NCBI GenBank assembly: GCA_039621445.1
Contig: CP154956.1
Coordinates: forward strand, 55,273,419 to 55,337,418
Origin: Euglena gracilis
Lineage: Eukaryota > Euglenida > Euglenophyceae > Euglenales
DNA: 64,000 bases
Direction: 5' to 3'
In this document: piece by piece, positions 35,601-47,106 of the stretch
Layout of the letters: the number at the start of each line of letters is the position of its first letter
How positions within the stretch are numbered: position 1 is the first letter of the stretch
The notes under the pieces: generated by a model
What the model saw: the letters and a program-made list of their open reading frames with translations, nothing else
What the model was told of the DNA's origin: nothing
Databases searched by the model: none
Position numbers and translations under genes: made by a program

Positions 35601-38600
35601 CCACACTGCTGCCGATCCCCATAGTCCGCCAACGCCTGCGCCACATCCTTCGGCGAGCCCAGCTCCTTCGAGAGGAACTTGAAGTTGGGCAGCTGAGAGC
35701 ACAGGACGCTGGGACACAGAGCAGGGTTTCTCCCACCAACCCACTCACCCCCCCGGGGGGGGACTTGGGGAGCCGCTTTTGGGGAATCAATTTTCGGAGG
35801 TCAAAAGATTCTCGGTGCTTTATCTCAGGCGGCGCATCTCGCACTTAAGGATTTTCTTCTTTGTCTTGTGTGCGCAATTGCGCACATCAACATTTTTTTT
35901 ACAAGTTCCTTGAACTGCCAACTCCACCTGGTGAAACAGCAATATATAAGGTTCACACCTCACAATACAGGTGATGAAACACGAAGGTCACAAATTATCA
36001 TCCCAACAAGCTTTCCGACACATCTGGAGCAACAAATTGGTGTTGTCGTCTGTGAAACAGGTGGTACACTCTGGCTGTTACGTCCATGGGTTTTGGTGTG
36101 TCCATGCTGCCTGCAACTGCTGATGGTGCAAACCTGTTTGATGGGGACCGACTATCCACCATTTGGACGTGATGTGCAGGCAAATTAGGCGACGATTGTG
36201 GCATAAAAAACCTTCCAGAACTCTGCCGCTATCGACGGATCGAAATGTGTGGCTATGGATGGAACACTCACGTGACCCAAACGTATGAAGTGAGGGTCGA
36301 TGTATGCATGTGCGCACACCAAGCACATGTATATTTTGTGTAGGTAGTTGGTGTGCGCATTTGCGCACATCGACCACTTGTGTATTTGAAGATGGTTGAT
36401 GTGTGCAAATGCGCACACCAAGCACATGCAAACACACAGATGGCCAATGTGCGCAAATGCGCACACTAACCACTTACACAAAATACACATTCGGTCGGTA
36501 TATGTGAATGGTTGATGTGCGCATTGGCACACACCAACTACTTGAAATTTGGGAAATATACTCCACATTTTCTAATTACCACATGAAACATAAAAAGACC
36601 TGCCTTTTCTTGGCTCTAAAAGGAAAGGTTGATTCAAGGATTTTGAAGGGGTATTGTTTGCAATGTGCGACAAAAGACGATGGCTTGCAAATATACCTTT
36701 GTTTTACCTCCGTATTGTGGAGTGCTCTTCGTCCGTAATAGTTGATGTGCGCACTTGCGCACCGACCATTGTGGACGACAAACTTTTGAAACTATTGTGT
36801 GGTGAAGAAATTCTGGTTTTAGGTAATGTGAAATGTTCATTGGAACACACTACATGACAAGACAAAATTTGTCCTCTCCATGGGCAGGTGTGTATGCCTG
36901 ATTTCCAACCCGGACGACCGATCGTTTCACGTCATTGGTTTGGAAATTGCGTGGGAGGAATTGATGATGCGCAATCCCCCGTGATTGCTGGACACTTTTA
37001 TTCAAAAACAACGGCTTCCAGAATCGTGTGAGCAATCTTCCTGTTTCGACCAGGAATCCTTTTTTTCCATTTTTTCCACGATGATGCTTCATTTTTCCCT
37101 GCGAAAAATTGCAGTGCAGCACACAAGTTTTTGTGCACAAAATCAGGGTGCTGAGAGTGTCTGAGTCCCAAGACTTTCACGCACCACACGTGAGTAACAC
37201 GCTCTCATTTACTATTGTTTCTATCGACCCGCAGCATGCCCCCCCCCCCAGTGTGTCGTCCCGGTTGTGGGGGATAAAAATGCCACCTCGGTGGCTGCTG
37301 CTGAACTGGGGGGTTAATAACGGCCTTGTGGATGCTCAAGTGCATCCACCTATCATCACCTGGCTGCAATAAAACACAAGCCAGGGGGCAAGTGGCGGGT
37401 GCAGGGGTTTTTTTTAAAGACCGGGGGGAGGGGGGAGCCCACCCCCCTCACCACCTGGGGGACCATCCGGGGGGGGGGGGTCCCAGGGGACCCACTCACT
37501 TTCCCCTTAAAATGGCGAAAACATCGCAAAAATGCTAAAAAAAATTAGCACTTTTCAAAAATTTTCGGCGCCTTCGGCGCCGAAAAGTACTACCCATTCC
37601 CCCCTGGGGGGACCCCCCCTGGGGGACCCCCCCCGGGGGGCTCAGCCGAACCCACCTACCCTACCCCCCTCCCCCCCCCCGGGGTCCACGACTAAAAAAA
37701 AACCCTGGGCGGAGGTTTTCGAGAGGGCCAGCCCTTGCCCAAGCGGCGCCGTTACACGTTTGCCACGACGTGCTAACGGTGGGCCATCTGCTGGAGGTCT
37801 GCAGTCTCCAAATGAACCTGGACCTGTCACTGGGCAAGAATCGGTCCTGAAAAAGCCTCGTGGTGGAAGAGAGTGTGTGGCAGCTGAAATTGCGCACCGA
37901 AGCAGCCACTGCTGGTGGTGTCTGGGATCGTGTTTGATGTGCTCTGTCTGAAATTTTGTTATCGTGGTCGGTGTGCACAAACGCGCACATCGTCATGATG
38001 TGCCCGTTTTGCACTCCGATGACATCCATCTTTACACACGTGGTCGGTTTGTGAAAACGTGTCACGCCGACGATGTGCGCATTTTCGCAAACCGGCCACT
38101 GTTTTTTTTGTTCTGACCTGGTACTTGATGCCAGTGTTTTTTCAATGCATTTCTGTCTGTTTTCAGAGCAAGGCTACGTCTTAAACCCTTCCAGATATTG
38201 TTGCTTTAAAAGGCGCAAGGCAGCGAGGCCTGTTTGTGTGCCGTGATACCTGATCGCATCCCTTTGCACAAATGTACATGATGTCGGTTTGCGCAAATAC
38301 GCACACATTGACAGTGTGCGCATTTGCGCAAACCGACCTTCATCTTCTCTCCCAAATTCACGGCATTTATCGCACCGTTTTCAGTATCATGACTTCTGGG
38401 GTGTTTATGGCTGTTCTTCGGGGAACCATTGAATGGTCGATGTTCGAAATTGCGCGCATCGAAATTAGTTCCTTTTTCTAAAAATGGCTGTAATAGATCA
38501 CTCCATTGAAATTTGTGAGATACCCTCTCCCGTTTCATCACGATACAATTTGGCAGGACATATCCCCGCTGTAATTTCGGTGGGGACTCGCGACCCTTCC

Positions 38601-40696
38601 CTCCCCTTAAAACCACTTTCCCTTCACCCTGCACGGGCCTTCACAGAATCTCCAGGCAAGCCTTCCTCACCCTAACCCCCCATGCTTGTTCCCCGCACTC
38701 CGGCAAACGTCCGAAAACACAGTCCGAGTCCGGCAAAAACAAAAAAAATGCGTCAAAACCCCGGAGGGAGGCAGCCAGGGTCCCCAACAACTGGTGAGGA
38801 GAGCCGCATCGCACAAAATGGGGGGAGGCGGTACCTGGATTTTGGTGGTTTTGTCAGTGTTTTTTCAACTTTGGGGGGATAGGTCCAGAAGTTTTTGTGG
38901 CATTCAAACCTCAAAAAAAAAAACAGCAAAAACAAACACGTATTTCCCGGGAGTGCCGGTACCCAAAACGAGAAATCGCCCAAATCGTGTCCAACCCTGC
39001 TCCCTCTCGCTCTCACCCCTTGTAACGCCGGCGCCCAGATCAAAATTTGGTCGATGTGCGAAAATGCGCACATCGACCAAAAAAAGCTTAAGTGGGAGAT
39101 GTGCCGAGATGTGCCGAGATGTGCTGCCTAAGTTTATGTTGAAAATCAAGCAACCCCCCACCTTTGGGGTACCCAGCCTGAAACTCCGAGGCCCCCCGTG
39201 TCAGCTGGGGGGGGGGGGGGGCAGATGACTGGGGCCCTCCCATTGGCTTCAGGACAGGAGACCTGCCTGCGGGTGGCGCAGTCCACTGCGATTGCCTTGC
39301 AGCGGCCCTCCTCCTTGGGGTCGACGTCCTTCGCGGCGCAGTACAGCGCGTGCACCTCGTCCCGCACCGTGGTGAAGAGGGCCGTGGCCTCCAGGGCTGC
39401 GGTGCGGCGCACCGGTCCCGAACGGCAACCCCTGGCCCCGTCCCACTTCTGGCGGTTCCCTCGGAGTGCATATTGGAATTGCCATGCGCCGTGATGTGGA
39501 ACCACCAACAGACTAACAGCAGAGTGGACAGACACCTCGGGTACTGATGTCAGACCCATCAAAGGCACAGCAGATGCCCAGTGTCCCGTCCGTTCGCCTG
39601 AGGGAAGTCAAAGAAAGAAAGGAGCTTTTGACATGTTCGCAGGAGCTTCAGACCATAGATCAACTTAACGACGGCGCTTTTGCCGGCTCAACCCCATCAC
39701 CCGCATTTTCTTTTGACCCACCCATGAAAACCTTGAAAAAATTTTTTAATTCCAGCCATTGGGTCGGGATAGTTGACCCTGAGTGCACTCTTCCCCTGGG
39801 GGGAGGGGCAGCAGTTAGGGCCTGCCCTGGACCCCACCAGCCCACTAGCTTCAAACCCCAAACACTAAAAGAAAGCGTCAAAGCACGGGGGCTCCCCGCG
39901 ACACACACTCCACTACCTGCGGCTCCAAACCGCTGTGGATAAAGCCAATGGCATACATACCCACCCCTCTGTTGCAGAAAGCACACTGACTCTGTGTTTT
40001 ACACCCCGATGGGGCCTTGCGGGCTTGGCGGGGGGGGGAGAGCTTGGCAGGGCTCCTCTCTATGGGATTGAGGGACAGAACCCATCTGCCTGCCTCACAG
40101 ATTTGAAGATCCGGGGGCAAGTGCTGAAGGACACCCAAACAGAAAGTGCAACGGGAGCACTGAAGTTCGGGCTGGCAAGGCTCATCGAACAATAATCGTT
40201 CGGCGTGGGGCAGATGGGACAGCCGGGCAAAAGAAAAACGATGGACGCACCTTCGCACACAGGGAACGGCTGCGCGCTGCGTTGCATCGTCAGCATTGCG
40301 CAGGGCACTTTGGTCCATCGCTGGCTGAACAACCTGGGGCACATGGATAGGTGGGCCGGGACCACCCAAGTCCCTGGTCCCAAGCCCCACTGTGTGGCAT
40401 GGAGACCCCTGGCGGACATCGGCATATCATTGCGAACAGCCACCCACTGCAGCTGGCAATTGAAGGGGGCGGCTCCTACTCAAAAATCTCTTAGAAAACA
40501 CTCTTATCCCGGAGTAAAATGGGTCCACGCAAAAAATGGTATGCGCAGAGAGAACCGTCGGAAACCACAGCAGGCAAGAGAAGTATCCGCACAGCAGAAC
40601 CTTCACGATGGTCGGGCTCTTCCGCGCGGAGGTTTGATTGCGCTTGGGGGAAGTGCTGAACCACTTGCGGAAGGAAGGAATGGCGCTCCCGAACAT
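32637..40696 (-). CDS. two-domain (tandem) universal stress protein
   Basis: Universal stress proteins (UspA fold) are small soluble proteins, many ATP-binding, induced by stress. Nine exons on the minus strand: 40696-40601 (ATG, 32 codons, basic leader ending KSPTIVK); 40333-about 40261 (VVQPAMDQSALRNADDA, first beta strand); 39396-39263 (TTVRDEVHALYCAAKDVDP); 35692-35556 (KDVAQALADYG, CGLICTGTR); 34684-34571 (YIPVCVIRPGVPK, then RYLVAIDG of domain 2); 34168-34108; 34013-33936 (VYVFTINDE); 33822-33689 (VDVVRVARD, GDFIVLSTG); 32730-32637 (LGSTSTYCIYHADCNLLIY, stop). All phases fit, totalling 921 nt or 306 residues. Domain 2 has the usual DGS and G-S-T-S ends. Domain 1 has DQS where DGS is usual, so nucleotide binding there is doubtful. 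Only the 40261 donor (alternative 40251) is uncertain. Confidence 0.9.
36300..36545. repeat. array of five short TGCGCA palindromes, about 48-bp spacing
   Basis: Palindromes of the type GTGTGCGCATTTGCGCACAT centre near 36313, 36360, 36408, 36456 and 36524. They are separated by diverged AT-rich spacers and flanked by GTTGRTG and CAWCRACCA. The array lies in the large fourth-exon upstream intron (35693-39262) of the stress-protein gene. It reads as a diverged palindromic minisatellite. Confidence 0.85.
37402..37707. mobile_element. hAT-type MITE, CAGGG family
   Basis: A 306-bp element runs from CAGGGGTTTTTTTT to AAAAAAAAACCCTG. Flanking 8-mers GGCGGGTG (37394-37401) and GGCGGAGG (37708-37715) agree at 6 of 8. 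The centre CGGCGCCTTCGGCGCCG is a TTCG-capped perfect palindrome. It lies in the stress-protein intron. Confidence 0.8.
39049..39078. repeat. 30-bp palindrome, 12-bp perfect arms
   Basis: GGTCGATGTGCG and its exact inverse are separated by AAAATG. It is the cleanest member of the palindrome family scattered through 35868-39078 (others near 36755, 37975, 38090, 38290-38335). Confidence 0.9.
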
Positions 40697-41674
40697 ACAA
40701 GAGCCCGGGGGCAGAAGGACGGCGGCGGGGGAACAGAGAACAGAGAAGAGGGGCTGTGGAGTGGAGGAGCGGCCTATGCGTTCCCTGCCAGGGCCTTGGG
40801 TGGGGAAGAAGGGCACTGTGGGTATGCGCACCAGACGCTCCCAGCAGCGACCCGCAAACCGTGCCTTGCCACTCCAGGGTGAGTGTGCTGCAGCCTGAGA
40901 ACTCAGTTGAGTCCAGGTTTACCGCCTTGTGCTGATGAGAGCCATGCAAAAAGAACCTCACAGGAATATCGACACAGACAAACCTGGCTGTCAGTCCGGT
41001 GCAGTGCCGGTCCTGTGCCAGAGCTTCATTAAATTGCCTCTTGGCATGAAGGAAGCAGTCAGGGTACATTCTCTCTGGATCGTATTTTCTAACTCTCAAA
41101 CCTCGGCCTCTTGTCCATTGTAATAATGTCCAGGATGAAACTGACCAGGATTCATTTTCATAACAAATGGCATTGGGTATTTATTGTGCCTTGAACAGTG
41201 TGCCAAACACAGATCATGAATCCAAATCCGGGGAAACTGCAACAATAGGTTTGGCAGATCAACAAAAGCGGTGAGGGTGAGGAGGACATGGGTGGCAGAG
41301 TCAGTCGGTGAGCAAAGGAGAAATAATGGCATGCAGAGGGAGCAACCAACACAGAGGGAAAGGAGAACGTGTAAATGGATAAGGTGTGGCACATGACACA
41401 CAGCAGAGAGTGGGATAAATCACACATCCAAACAACATTTGTTGGTTAGGATTTGGTGCATGGCCAGATGAGAGAGACTGGACAATTTACAAAAATAGCC
41501 AGGGGGTTAAAAAAAAAGGAGAGCATGAAAATGGAAAGGGGGACATGTGGTGGCCAAAGACAAATAAATATGGCACCCCTTGGCCTTTTCTTGACCACTT
41601 CCACACCCAACCACGCCAAACCCTTCAAATTTTTCCGGGACAGCCTTTGGCTGGGCAAGTTCATCCAGCCCCGT
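40697..41674. other. region upstream of the stress-protein gene
   Basis: The promoter and 5' leader of the tandem stress protein should be here. A minus-strand stretch at about 40990-41099 reads KYDPERMYPDCFLHAKRQFN and is coding-like but matches no known family. It could be a fragment of another gene or leader sequence. Confidence 0.35.
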
Positions 41675-42234
41675 CAGGGATGGATGGGAAGCCTTGAGGG
41701 GGGGGGGTCGGACCCCCCCTCCCGACACGGAGGGGGGGGGGTCGGACCCCCCTCCTACCTCGAAACTGAGGGGGGGCCGAAATTTTTCCGATTTCATGGA
41801 CGGGCAAAGGGCCGGAAATTGGGTCGGAATCGGTCAAAAAACCCTGATTTTTCTTTGAAAATCGACCCAAAAATGCTCATTTTTTGAATTTTTTTGAACA
41901 TGTTTTTGGGGGAAAACACCAACACATCAAAAAATGGGCAATATGGCCAAAAGTCAGCAAAAGGGGTGTTTTTTGCTCATTTTCCGGCGTGCAGCGCCGG
42001 AAGAAAATTTTCTGCTATTTTTGGCCCCTGTCAAGGAGGGGGGGGTGGGGGGTCCGGACCCCCCTCCCAACATCTAGGGGGGGGGGGGTCCGGACCAGGT
42101 TTTGAATAGTGCTGAGCTCTTAATAAGCACGCCCCCACCCCTTCATTGACCCCTCCATATATACCAGCCACTCCGTGGAGCTCTTTGGACTGAAATGCAA
42201 GGGTTTTGTGCCTGAAACGGGAGGCCAAGGGGTC

Positions 42235-42715
42235 GAAAAACGCTCATTTTTGGCTCAAAAACAGTTTTTCCGGGTCCGGGAGGCCAAAAAACATCGTTTC
42301 GGGCAAAAAAAATTTTTCGATTTTTTTTCGACTTTTTTGACCCGGGTTTGGCCCGAAGTCAATGCGTTGGCGGCCCAAAACGGGGCGCTGGCGGGTCGAA
42401 AAACGCTCATTTTCGGCTCAAAAACAATTTTTCCGGGTCCGGGAGGCCCAAAAACATCGTTTCGGGCAAAAAAAAATTTCGATTTTTTCGACTTTTTTGA
42501 CCCGGCTTTGACCCAAAGTCAATGGGTTGGCGACCCAAAACGGGGGGCTGGCGGGTCGAAAAACGCTCGTTTTCGGCTCAAAACAGTTTTTCCGGGTCCG
42601 GGAGGCCAAAAAACATCGTTTCGGGCAAAAAAAAATTCGATTTTTTTGACATTTTGGCCGAAAACGGTTAAGTCGGACAGTGGAAAAAGTGTACAAAATG
42701 GCCAAAATTGGCCCG
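42235..42715. repeat. three tandem ~161-bp units
   Basis: The block AACGCTCATTTTTGGCTC / TTTTTCCGGGTCCGGGAGGC / ACATCGTTTCGGGCAAAAA recurs at about 42241, 42403 and 42564, a period of 162 and 161 bp. Confidence 0.9.
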
Positions 42716-43090
42716 AAAACGGCCGTATCTCGGGCTAGGCGGTGAGCTGCGGGGAAACCAAAATCCCAGTAGATAGAGCGTTCCAAGGGCTTCGATTTAG
42801 GTCTCCGGACATTTCCTTTGATTTTGCATCATTTTGGAGATATTTTGAAAATATTGATTTTTGGCTGAATTTTGGCCGAATTTTGGCCGAAAACGGCTGT
42901 CGGACAGTGGGAAAAGTGCACAAAACGGCCATCCGGGACGAAAACGGCCGTATCTCGGGCTAGGCGGAAAGTTGCGGGGAAATCAAAATACCAGCAGATG
43001 GGGCGTTCCAAGGGCTTCGAATTTGGTCTCCGGACATTTCCTTTGATTTGGCTTCATTTTGGAGATATTTTGAAAATTGACATTTTTTGG
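42716..43090. repeat. two tandem ~225-bp units
   Basis: CGGCCGTATCTCGGGCTAGG, GCGTTCCAAGGGCTTCGA and TCTCCGGACATTTCCTTTGA recur with a period of 225 bp (first at 42721, second at 42946). A degenerate third start follows near 43165 (ATAACTCGGGCCTGGCGGG). Confidence 0.85.
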
Positions 43091-43194
43091 CCGAAATGGC
43101 AGAGTCCAAAGGGGGGGGGGGCTTGTCCAGGGGGGGCGGGCCGATCCTACCCAGTTTGGACCCCTTCGCGCGTGAATAACTCGGGCCTGGCGGG

Positions 43195-43335
43195 TTGCAC
43201 CAAAACGTTGCCCAGGGGATGGTGGTGCTGAAGGCGATGGAAGAATTGTCGACTTGCCTGAGCACTGCCGACACTTTCGCCAAGCTGCCCCCCTGGATCG
43301 AAGTCGGGGGCGACAAGGTCCCACCGCGCCGCACA
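43195..43335 (-). CDS. possible coding remnant inside the 2.9-kb element
   Basis: The minus strand reads GSLAKVSAVLRQVDNSSIAF and then STTIPWATFWCNPPGPSY without stops, with coding-like codon choice. It may be a captured exon or a decayed element gene. No family was recognised. Confidence 0.2.
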
Positions 43336-44603
43336 ATGATCCCTCCCTCCCCCCTTGCCTGCAGCTGTGCGTTTGGCATTGGTGGAGGTTGCTGTGTGTT
43401 GTGCCAGACTGAAACAAATACCCTAAAGGAATGGCGTAAATGCACATGTACCCAGCACGGCAGTTTTCGAAGTTTTGTTCGAGAACACATTCTCCAGATT
43501 TTTGGTTGGAGGAGAACACAGACACCATTTGGCCAAAACGTTGTGTCGGGATGTAGTTACTAATCTCCCGTTCCAGACCTTAAGCTGGGCTAGGCCAGAA
43601 TCAGGGCTGGCTGCAGCAGCCACCCCCCCGGGGGGGGGGGGAGGGGGTCAGCAAAACCTTAAAAAGATAATTAGCCTTAAAGAGATTTCAGGGCAGCCCT
43701 GAAAGGATTGCTAAATAAAAACTGCCTGCACTATTCCGCATTGAACAGTCAGAAACGTGTCTGGGAGAATGGTCATCCCCAAGTCTCGCCCATTCTCAGG
43801 AAAAAAAAAGGAAATTTCATCATTTTCATGCTCAAATTTTCAGCCCCAAAGAAAGTGGGGAGGAGCTCTTACGTCTGGATTTGTGGTTGGCCTGCCTTCC
43901 GGGGGAGGGGAGGGTATTGGGCAAAGATTCATTTGGTCCCCACAAAATTGGTGGAGGGAAAAATTGGTTTGAAATCCTCAAAACCGTTTTAAAAAAATGG
44001 GCAGTTCTCTTCTCTGTTGAAAAAAAATGCATAAAAAAACCCGGGCACCCCCCATGACAAGCCACAAAACACAGCAGCACCTCCGGGGGGGGTGCTGCTA
44101 GCCCTGCTAGCCAGCCCTTTTTGCTGGGTCCAGCCCAACATTTTTGAAAAATGGCCAAAAAATGGTGTTTTTTGGGGTGTTCTGGGTGTGTTTTGGAGTT
44201 TGTTTGTTTTTTCGAAACTGTGCTTTGCAAGTCTTTTTTGGGGCAAGTGTCCGATTTCGGCCAGCTCAGGTCCAGCCAGGGTACAACCCCCCCCCCCCCG
44301 GGGTGGGGGGCAGGCTAGCCAGCCCAAATTTCCAAAAAAAAATTCCGGGTACCGGGCCGGGATCATGGTGATAATCCGTCGGTTCTCCTGGTGGCCCCGA
44401 CCCGGGGGGGGGGGCCGGGGGGCGGGGGGGGGGGTCGAGGGGGGGGTTTCGCCAGGGGTAAGCTTCGCTCTTACCCATAAAGGGATAAGAGCTCAGCGAC
44501 CCCCCCTACCACCTTACCCCCCAGGGGGGGGGGGGGGGCGGGACCCCCCCCCCCACCACCTACCTCAATACCGAAGGGCTTCCCATCCATCCCTGAGCCC
44601 CGT

Positions 44604-45953
44604 GCTGACCCCAACCCATCCACTCTCAAAAGCCCCTGCACCCCCCATGGGGGGTCACACATACAACCCCACACCCAGGGGTGTTGGTGGCAAAGGGGGG
44701 GGCAGGTGCAGATAGCGATAATGATCATATGCCCTTGTATAAAAAAAACATTCGCAATATGCGTGCGCCTGAATTATTGAACACTGCCAACTCAAAAAGA
44801 ACAACTTGGTCCGATGACGAAGCTGCACTTTAAGAAAGGAAAAGAAAAGAAACAAAAGGAAAAGAACTCATCCCATGAGGGCCTATATATTAAAAATAAA
44901 CGAACAAACAAACAAAAACATGTATAAGTAAATATAATATATATTATATTTTATAGTATATTACACATAAGATTTAATAAATAAATAATGATAATAATAA
45001 GTATGAATACAAAATGCATATAATCTCTGTTTGTAATAACAAAAAAAATGCAAACAAAAGCTATCTTGTTGAGGAATCAGCCAAAGTCCGTCAGCATGCT
45101 AACGAAGTTGGTGGCTTGGGAAATGGTTAGTAAAGCAGTTTGATGTGGGAGGTATGATGGCAATGATGGTCACCCACTGGGTTCCTTATCTTCAACTGCA
45201 AGGCGAAGATGGGGCGTTTCACAAATAGCTCTCTATTTTAGCGAAAATGTCTCCAAAAGCAAATGCACATTGAGATGGCAAGGGAAAAAAGAGTTGAAGT
45301 CACTGCACACTGAAGCCCGAAATGCCTTCAGGCACAGTCCAGACAAAAATAATGGGAAACAAAAATCACGGGAAAACCTACCCAATTCTTCCCTCATTCA
45401 TTTTCCTGCCATTTCTGTTCCCCTGTGCCTTTCCAACGCCCTTTGGGGACCTTCTTCAGGGATCACACAAAAATCGGGTTTATGGAATATGGTCAGTTTG
45501 GGTCTGTCTTTTATTAATAAAAAAAAAACCACAAAAGAATCCCAAAAAAAAGGCACCCAAACACCATTTCGACCATTTGTTGTTGTTTTTTGAAACTTTG
45601 AGTTATCTGTTGCAAACATTTCATCTCAAATGGGAAGAATATTTTTAGTGGAGTCTGCTTTGTTTGGTGCATGTCTATCGCGCTTTATGCACGGTTCCAA
45701 ATGCCTTCTTCAAAAAAACCACAGCGATGGTGTTAGGGTTTGGATTAGATTAGTGTTAGGGTTTGGTTAGCCTGGGGGAGAGAGTTATGGGTGGGCAGTA
45801 GGTAAAAACTGTTCCTGGAATCAGGTATATCGAACTGAATTTTAGACAAGCCAAGCCCATGCCCTGCTTCGGGGGGATTCTGCCACAACATGCAGACACC
45901 GGGGGTAATTCACACCGCGCACACCGTACCCTACATCGCACGCTGCACCAGAC
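44604..45953. other. AT-rich stretch, no gene recognised
   Basis: AT-rich with TA/ATA tracts (44930-45030). A short run of TTAGGG/TTTAGGG-like units occurs at 45730-45770. Only short frames. Confidence 0.5.
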
Positions 45954-46240
45954 CAGGCTTCTTTTACAGACCGGGGGGGGGGTACTGTTGGGTGCCTGCC
46001 CCTAGCAGGCACCCCCCCCCGGGGATGGGAGAGGGGGGACCCAGAAAATTTTCATTGGAAATGGCCTTCTCTGGGCCCCCGGCGCCTTTGGTGCTGGGGT
46101 CGGAGGGGGGTGCCTGCTAGGGGCAGGCACCCCCCAAAATCCTACCCCCCCCCCCGGGGGGTCGGATCGGGTGCTACAGGGTGCCTGAAACTAGCCCCCC
46201 CCTCCCCTCATGGGGTGCCCCCGACTAAAAAAAAAGCCTG
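45954..46240. mobile_element. hAT-type MITE, near-perfect target duplication
   Basis: A 287-bp element runs from CAGGCTTCTTTTACAGACC to CGACTAAAAAAAAAGCCTG. Flanking 8-mers CACCAGAC (45946-45953) and CCCCAGAC (46241-46248) agree at 7 of 8. The interior matches the element at 23337-23620, including the GGTGCCTGCCCCTAGCAGGC inverted pair. Confidence 0.9.
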
Positions 46241-47106
46241 CCCCAGACGCACAGAATAAAGAACGAAAATGAGGGAAATGGCAGTTTTTGCAGCAGTTTT
46301 CCACATTTTGGGTGAATTCCTGACTTTCTGGGCAAATTCCTTATTTTGAGTCCTCCTTCTGGATTTCTTAACTCTGTTGGCAAAATCCTGTTTTTTTTTT
46401 GGCAAACTTGAGAAAAGATGTTGAAATTGGGGGCAAATTGTAGTTCTGTCAGAATTACAATTTCTTGATTTTTTTTATTTTTGGTCTCATTCCTAACTTT
46501 TGTGGAACAGTATCAATTGTGGGACAAAACAACTTCTTTGTCACTGGAAAAATGTGGGATTTCTATCAAACCTGGAATTTAAAAAATTTTGGAAGAATTC
46601 AGCACCTTGAGATGAGGCATTCCGATAGATTAGTCTGGTTTCATATTTCAACTATTGAGGACAACAAATCGCCAAAAACCTTCAAAAATGCCAACAGTGG
46701 GAGACATAGTTCAAGAAAAAATGCCAGAAGTGCCCAAAATATGTCAGAAATAGCCAAAAACTGGCTAAATTGGCCAAAAAAAAAGGCCAAAATAGCCAAA
46801 AGTAGCGAAAACTGGTTTTCATTTTTCCTTTTCAAAAAAAAAACAAAAAAAATGGCCGAAGACGGCGAAAAAAAAATGCCCAATAATGGTCAGATATGGC
46901 CAAAAATTGCGAAACATGCAAAAAAAATGTTGCCAAAAATGGCCAATTATGGTCAAAAATGCCCAACAGTGGCCAAAAGTGGCCAAAAAAAGTCTCAAAA
47001 TGATTGAAACAGTCCAGTATCTGCCTGCATCACCCTGCGCCAACATCATGCACCCCACCAGTGTGCAATGATTCCGCTGCACCGAGTACCGTGTATGGAA
47101 TCAAAC

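Larger units (their letters stand above)
41675..44595. mobile_element. 2.9-kb hAT-type element with perfect 8-bp target duplication
   Basis: The left end CAGGGATGGATGGGAAGCC and the right end GGCTTCCCATCCATCCCTG are perfect inverses over 19 bp. The flanks are the identical 8-mer AGCCCCGT (41667-41674 and 44596-44603). The first ~430 bp are the same family as the 476-bp element at 12664-13139. Inside follow three ~161-bp tandem units (42235-42700), two ~225-bp units (42716-43090), a coding-like minus-strand stretch (about 43195-43330), and further G-run/C-run pairs. No transposase motif was seen. Some inner parts may be nested insertions. Confidence 0.85.

Noticed and set aside
36300-36545. 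CRISPR array
   Set aside because: The repeats are only partly conserved, there are no cas genes, the DNA is intron-rich eukaryotic sequence, and the array lies within an intron.
37741-37810. Exon VQVHLETADLQQMAH for the stress-protein gene
   Set aside because: The acceptor and first codons look plausible, but there is no donor in the needed phase. The flanking exons 39263 and 35692 join directly and complete the domain.
42175-42738. Plus-strand 187-residue frame with internal repeats
   Set aside because: The 161-bp DNA units are not multiples of three and the frame lacks coding character, so it is explained by tandem repetition.
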